Shown: piece by piece, positions 60,204 to 64,000 of the stretch
Numbering within the stretch: position 1 is the stretch's first letter
Layout: every line of letters begins with the position of its first letter
NCBI GenBank assembly: GCA_039640495.1
Contig: CP046864.1
Location: 2,901,001 to 2,965,000, forward strand
Origin: Rhodobacteraceae bacterium IMCC1335
Lineage (GTDB): Bacteria > Pseudomonadota > Alphaproteobacteria > Rhodobacterales > Rhodobacteraceae
Direction: 5' to 3'
DNA: 64,000 bases
The notes under the pieces: generated by a model
What the model was told of the DNA's origin: nothing
Databases searched by the model: none
What the model saw: the letters and a program-made list of their open reading frames with translations, nothing else
Made by a program: the position numbers and the translations under genes

Positions 60204-60220
60204 GATTGTGGGGTTGGGCC

Positions 60221-60421
60221 CTACCCCAACTTCTTCCTTTCGACGTAAGTCCTCAGCCACGCCCAGTAATGAGCCTGACTGCGGAAACCTTGGGCTTGCG
60301 CTGCAAGGTCCTTAGCTTGGTCGGTTGGAATGCCGCCCGCGTGCACCATAATGGCTACTCGCTCCTCAAAGGCTTCGATGTCAGGGATAAGAGAGGGGTC
60401 AGCTTTTACTGTTTGGCTCAT
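60221..60421 (-). CDS. Small protein downstream of the integrase
   Basis: A 66-residue protein (S-Q-T-V-K-A-D-P-S-L-I-P-D-I-E-A-F at the start; D-L-A-A-Q-A-Q-G-F and Y-W-A-W-L-R-T-Y-V-E-R-K-K in the end). Its ATG lies within the last codons of the integrase gene (23-base overlap), so both are co-translated. Not recognised; the basic end suggests a DNA-associated or excisionase-like small protein, without proof. Confidence 0.6.
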   Translation of the reverse strand: MSQTVKADPSLIPDIEAFEERVAIMVHAGGIPTDQAKDLAAQAQGFRSQAHYWAWLRTYVERKKLG

Positions 60422-61661
60422 GGCCTTCCCCCTGAGGCATCTTTACCTGGTCAATGATGTCTCGCTTTTGCGCATCACTGATGCCTGCGGAATAAAGCCC
60501 GTAGGTCAGCTTATTTGCTGAGCGTGCAGAGTGATGCCCCACAAGGGAGGCCGTGAAGTGCTCAGGGGTGCCTGTACGCTCACACTGGGTGATGAACCAC
60601 TTGCGGGTAGAGTGGAACACAGTTCCCCTTAGCTCCGGTATTTGCCGCCTCAGGTAAGCATAACGCTTCACCACCTTATCCACTGTCATAGCAGGAAACA
60701 GTCTGCCAGTTGTTGGTAGGGAGGTGTCCAGCAAGCTCTCAAGGATGCTATGCAGAGGCACCTCTCTCTGAGCAGCCTTGGACTTTAGCTGCCTAATGTC
60801 ATTAGGTGCTACCCTGACGAACCGCCCGAGGTTGCCCTTGCTAATGATATCTTCAGTTAAAAGGCCACAGGCTTCCCCAGAGCGCATCCCTGTTAGCAGA
60901 CAAAACAATAGCAGGTTGTGTAGAATGCAATCCTTCCTGTTGAGCAGCAAGACAACCTGTTCATCTTTCAAGATACCATGCGGGCTGAACTCTGGCTTGT
61001 CCGTCACTACGAGACCCTCCCAAGGGTTGGCCTGCAGTTCTCTAGACTTTACGCACCAGTCAAGGAAGTTCTGCATCTGACCCCAGATACGAGCTTGAGT
61101 TTGTGGCTTCAGAGTCGTCGCCTCATTCTCTTCTGATAGTGCCACCAGCTCTGCCAAACTGGCTCCCTTAGCGTCAGAGTACTTCCTGACATTTGGGGAA
61201 AGCCTTAAGATATGCCCTAAAACCTCTCGGCCCAGAGCCAAGTTAAGGTCACGCACTTGGGTCTCTCCCGCATGAGAGACCAGCAATTCTAAAGCGAAGC
61301 GAACGGACTTGTAGCTACCAGGACGTAAGCGATGTGAAGCTTCCGTTAGATAGCTGGAAGCCAACTCAGTAACTGGGTGCTGGCCCAGAAGCTGGGCTCG
61401 ATTATATCTAGGCACAGCAACACCAATCTGCCTGCTCTTACTATAGGTATCATTCTGAGCAACATAGCTCTCTGCCTCCTGTACTATTTCTGTGAATTTA
61501 GTGTTGAGCTCTGACACCCGCTTTTTGGCGAGCTTGGCATCACTGGTCTTCAGGGATTGTTTTAGAGAGGAGCCCAATATGCCTCTCAGGTGCTGGGGGT
61601 AGGTTCTTCGGTAGGTCCAGGTGTTGTGCCTCCTGTAGGCGTACTTAATGTGTATCGACAT
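60399..61661 (-). CDS. Tyrosine recombinase / phage integrase
   Basis: A 420-residue integrase. Arm- and core-binding domains occupy residues 1-220. The catalytic domain shows R260 (L-L-T-G-M-R-S-G-E-A), H350 and R353 (V-F-H-S-T-R-K-W-F), H376 (V-G-H-H) and the nucleophile tyrosine Y387 (L-T-Y-G-L). It would integrate a small mobile element. The gene's own att site is not identified; a second, different tyrosine integrase ends at 63855. Confidence 0.93.
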   Translation of the reverse strand: MSIHIKYAYRRHNTWTYRRTYPQHLRGILGSSLKQSLKTSDAKLAKKRVSELNTKFTEIVQEAESYVAQNDTYSKSRQIGVAVPRYNRAQLLGQHPVTELASSYLTEASHRLRPGSYKSVRFALELLVSHAGETQVRDLNLALGREVLGHILRLSPNVRKYSDAKGASLAELVALSEENEATTLKPQTQARIWGQMQNFLDWCVKSRELQANPWEGLVVTDKPEFSPHGILKDEQVVLLLNRKDCILHNLLLFCLLTGMRSGEACGLLTEDIISKGNLGRFVRVAPNDIRQLKSKAAQREVPLHSILESLLDTSLPTTGRLFPAMTVDKVVKRYAYLRRQIPELRGTVFHSTRKWFITQCERTGTPEHFTASLVGHHSARSANKLTYGLYSAGISDAQKRDIIDQVKMPQGEGHEPNSKS

Positions 61662-61740
61662 GACGTCTCCTGCCAGGGCAATAGCCCCGCTTTGTCAGTG
61701 TGATTGTGATTTTGTGATTGAGAACAATGGGGGTCAGGGT

Positions 61741-61965
61741 TTAAGCAGTTCCCTGAGCCCCTTTGGTGCCATCTGCTAGAAGGACCCGCAGAACCAATTC
61801 TATGTCTGGCTCGCCATATTCACCGGCGAAGGGTCCTGTGAGGGCAGTGCCGGTGACAAGGTCCTCGAAGACCTCCTCAACTTGGAACTGGTGGCCTGGG
61901 ATGTTATCGAACCCTGCTATCAGGACGATGCACCCAGGGCGTAGGTCCTTGAGTGTTACGCTCAT
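61741..61965 (-). CDS. Small hypothetical protein
   Basis: A 74-residue acidic protein (M-S-V-T-L-K-D-L-R-P-G-C-I-V-L-I-A-G-F; then F-E-D-L-V-T-G-T-A-L-T-G-P and I-E-L-V-L-R-V-L-L-A-D-G). The short beta-strand pattern suggests a small barrel. Its ATG overlaps the stop of the preceding gene (TGATG). Typical of phage-like elements; function unknown. Confidence 0.6.
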   Translation of the reverse strand: MSVTLKDLRPGCIVLIAGFDNIPGHQFQVEEVFEDLVTGTALTGPFAGEYGEPDIELVLRVLLADGTKGAQGTA

Positions 61966-62198
61966 CACCAGGCCCTCCGGAATAACAGGTCCGGCAGGAA
62001 CAGGCCCAGCATTAGCCCAAAGGGCAGTTGCAAGCTAAAGGGGCTGATAAACTCTGGCAGCACCGCAAGCAGCAGGAGCACTCCCGCCAGGCCTTGCGGA
62101 AAGCTCAAGCTCAGCCCAAAGTAGCGCCTCAGCACCCAGTTCAGGGCAACACGAAGCGCACCGCCCACGAGTGCGAGCAGCATAAAAGTAGTCATCAT
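61965..62198 (-). CDS. Small membrane protein
   Basis: A 77-residue hydrophobic protein from the ATG at 62198, which has AAGGAG six bases upstream; a longer frame to 62276 is not favoured. Two membrane helices (about 3-22 and 30-52) and a basic end. Could be holin-like in a mobile element, but no family is recognised. Confidence 0.6.
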   Translation of the reverse strand: MMTTFMLLALVGGALRVALNWVLRRYFGLSLSFPQGLAGVLLLLAVLPEFISPFSLQLPFGLMLGLFLPDLLFRRAW

Positions 62199-62278
62199 AA
62201 TGGTCTCCTTGATGAGGTTGTTACCATTATAGATGCCCGAGGTTTCTCGGTTTTCCGGGGGATTAGAACTGGCCAAGT

Positions 62279-62552
62279 AGACAAGTAGTCAGGCGATAAT
62301 TTCTACAGACAGTGTCCCTTACGGGCCCCCTATATGGACAGCTAGTGGGGAGCCCCATTGGGGGGAGTGCATGCTGCAGCACTCTTTAATCTAATACTCT
62401 TCTGGGAGTGGTGACATTCCATGTTGCCACCTCCCCTAAGGTTCTCTTACGGGTCCCCTATATGAAGAGGAAAGAGGGGTCCCCTTAGGGGGGCTTTGTT
62501 CTAGTTGTTATTATTATTACTACAACATACATACCCTTCCCTTTAGGTATCC
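62279..62552. repeat. Non-coding segment with direct and inverted repeats
   Basis: Contains two copies of CTTACGGG(C/T)CCCCTATATG (about 62310 and 62446), each with an internal GGG-CCC palindrome, plus hairpins AGTGC...GCACT (about 62366-62383) and CCCC-TTA-GGGG (about 62482-62492). Possible origin, regulatory or packaging region of the mobile element between its replication-like gene and the small genes. Confidence 0.55.
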
Positions 62553-63833
62553 CTAGTTGGTTACCTCAGGGGTTATCCCAGTATGCTTCTTGAAGACCTC
62601 TTTCATTACCCTGACTGCTGTGTCTTTATCCTCATCAGCAACTAGAACAGCATCATGGATTGGCAGAGCAACAACACTCTGTGCCTTTAACTTCAGTAGA
62701 ACGTCTACCAGAATATCTGACTCTTTGCGAAAGAGCTGCATTCCCATATTGCATGTCATCAGTGGGAATATCCTAAAGTGCCTCTTCTGGATGGCTCTCA
62801 CGACATTCTTGAGGGAAATTTTTGAGGGAAAGTGCTGACGTGCCCCCTTAGGCATCCTCTTAGGGACGTTAGGACTGTTAATGATAGCCTGCATGACTTT
62901 CTTAATCCCAGCACGGCAGTCTTCAGGGATTCCATAATCACTCAGGTCGTACAGGTCCCCCTCTGGAAGTTGGTCTTGTGCTCCTGCTTCTGCATAGAGC
63001 AGTAAAATACTCATCTGACCATAGTCACATTCAACAACAGCATCCCTGTTAATACGCAGAGACTCGGCACGCTCCTCAGCTTTAAGGAATTGCCAAAAGC
63101 CGCCATAAAGCCTGCCGCCCTGTTCAAAGGAAGCATTATTAAAGATACGCCTAAGGTAGCGGTCATTGGAATTGACCTCAACGAGCGCGTAATCGATGTC
63201 TGCAGCTGCCACCCATTGATTGATAGCCCGCATCTGCTGGCGCAAGTGAACGCTATTATCATTATCTTCATACTCAAGCGTCTCAGCGATTTCAGTTCTA
63301 GGTGTCTTCGGTGCGCGTAGCTCAATTGTTTCTCGCTCATCTGACCAAGCAATGTCGTCTTGCGATATTGCAAAAGAGTGAATGCGGGCGGTTAGCTTCG
63401 GGCCCGCTGTCAGCGTGGACTGGATACCGCCTGCAGGTGCCATGTTCAGGCCCTGGTCAATCACTTTGAATGTTGTGCGCCCTTTTGTGAGCCTCACAAA
63501 GTCCATCTCGGGGGACTCCATGATGCGCAGCAGGTCTGGCAGAGTCTTTCCTAAGACAGGGCTTTTGCATCGACTAGCTTTTCTAAGGACCTTGTTGCTC
63601 AGTGATAGGTGCACAGCCTTGTACCGAGGGTCCAGGAACACCAGGCACAGGTCACATAAGATTGCCTCAATCATACGCTCGAAGCTAAGCTGGTCCACTG
63701 CCCTTCGTGCTCGCTTACGGGTCTTATAATAGTGCTCATACCCATCGATTTGTGTTTGCACTTCTTCGATAAGTTTCTTCAGCTTAGTGCTCTTTGCCAC
63801 CAGGAAGGGGTTAAACGCTCGGGCCGTTTCCAT
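62553..63833 (-). CDS. Replication/polymerase-like protein of an integrative element
   Basis: A 426-residue protein. R-L-Y-G-G-F-W-Q near residue 236 followed by V-V-E-C-D-Y-G-Q-M-S-I-L-L-L-Y-A-E-A-G resembles the E-x-D-Y-x-x-x-x-x-x-x-L-Y motif of a family found in plasmids and prophage-like elements, and the C-terminal V-V-A-L-P-I-H-D-A-V-L-V (near 400) resembles the H-D-x motif C of family A polymerases. The N-terminal 150 residues are helical and basic. Role in replication of the element is inference. Confidence 0.6.
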   Translation of the reverse strand: METARAFNPFLVAKSTKLKKLIEEVQTQIDGYEHYYKTRKRARRAVDQLSFERMIEAILCDLCLVFLDPRYKAVHLSLSNKVLRKASRCKSPVLGKTLPDLLRIMESPEMDFVRLTKGRTTFKVIDQGLNMAPAGGIQSTLTAGPKLTARIHSFAISQDDIAWSDERETIELRAPKTPRTEIAETLEYEDNDNSVHLRQQMRAINQWVAAADIDYALVEVNSNDRYLRRIFNNASFEQGGRLYGGFWQFLKAEERAESLRINRDAVVECDYGQMSILLLYAEAGAQDQLPEGDLYDLSDYGIPEDCRAGIKKVMQAIINSPNVPKRMPKGARQHFPSKISLKNVVRAIQKRHFRIFPLMTCNMGMQLFRKESDILVDVLLKLKAQSVVALPIHDAVLVADEDKDTAVRVMKEVFKKHTGITPEVTN

Positions 63834-63854
63834 TGTTTAAATATCCTGTAAATA

Positions 63855-64000
63855 TTAAGATGCCCACACCTTTTCCATGTGCTCCCGCATGACCCCCAGG
63901 GCATAGCCCGAGCCGTAGTTGGCTGCCACCGTGTTGGCCCCATGCCCCAGGATGGCCATCGATACCGCCTCAGGGCAGCCTGTGTTCCTCAGCTTGTCCT
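63855..64000 (-). CDS. Second tyrosine integrase, C-terminal part
   Basis: The minus strand is open from the window edge to the stop at 63855 and reads D-K-L-R-N-T-G-C-P-E-A-V-S-M, I-L-G-H-G-A-N-T-V-A-A-N-Y-G-S-G-Y, and M-R-E-H-M-E-K-V-W-A-S. G-H-G with a following N-Y-G is the end of a tyrosine recombinase catalytic domain. The start lies outside the window. Confidence 0.8.
   Translation of the reverse strand, partial: DKLRNTGCPEAVSMAILGHGANTVAANYGSGYALGVMREHMEKVWAS

Noticed and set aside
1..64000. CRISPR array
   Set aside because: No regularly spaced short direct repeats with unique spacers were seen; the repeats found are long, few or palindromic.

Overview
The window reads as a chromosomal segment of a marine alphaproteobacterium, most likely Rhodobacterales (Roseobacter-type). 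The basis is the gene repertoire: MeaB, alphaproteobacterial-type L28, PCu(A)C, polyamine ABC, TRAP and NitT/TauT transporters, and remnants of a holin of the gene-transfer-agent type. This is inference from protein families; no rRNA or tRNA gene was found to confirm it.

Layout. 0-18.4 kb is core and metabolic: meaB end, rpmB, a periplasmic copper chaperone, DUF2177, an inositol-monophosphatase-family gene, a frameshifted rhomboid protease and a frameshifted sulfotransferase, class II HMG-CoA reductase, a polyamine oxidase-like gene with a complete polyamine-type ABC transporter, and a GntR-controlled NitT/TauT-type ABC transporter divergent from a fumarylpyruvate-hydrolase-like gene. 18.4-22.2 kb is a decayed stretch (transporter remnant, palindrome cluster, frameshifted thioesterase) ending in a YczE-type membrane protein.

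22.3-31.0 kb is an accessory region. Small genes of about 85-125 codons (NTF2-like, dimeric alpha/beta-barrel-like, DUF3303, one membrane protein), an MFS transporter and a 3-hydroxyisobutyrate-dehydrogenase-like gene sit among fragments of phage genes: a 3TM holin, the terminase large subunit N-terminus, and the 3' end of an unrecognised gene called X here. In most cases the small gene's stop codon lies 0-11 bases from the stop codon of an opposing phage-gene fragment. The region looks like prophage accessory genes ('morons') kept while the phage genes around them eroded.

31.17-50.89 kb is bounded by two 97-base direct repeats and may be, or have been, an integrated island. It holds a large SLBB polysaccharide-export protein, TesA divergent from a YbbA/YbbP ABC pair, a PD-(D/E)XK nuclease, and a catabolic cluster (NHL protein, two DapA-family enzymes, PhyH dioxygenase, PfkB kinase, GntR regulator, TRAP transporter). 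Its right end carries terminase and DUF2924 remnants and a large serine recombinase.

50.9-60.1 kb is a defence block. A zinc-ribbon protein of unknown function is divergent from a type I restriction-modification operon: DUF4258-like gene, half-size HsdS, HsdM, HsdS, HsdR, SprT/YgjP-like metallopeptidase. The operon promoter lies between perfect 14-base inverted repeats, so it is a candidate invertible (phase-variable) promoter. 60.2-64 kb looks like part of a small integrative element: a tyrosine integrase, three small genes, a repeat-rich non-coding segment, a replication/polymerase-like protein, and the end of a second tyrosine integrase.
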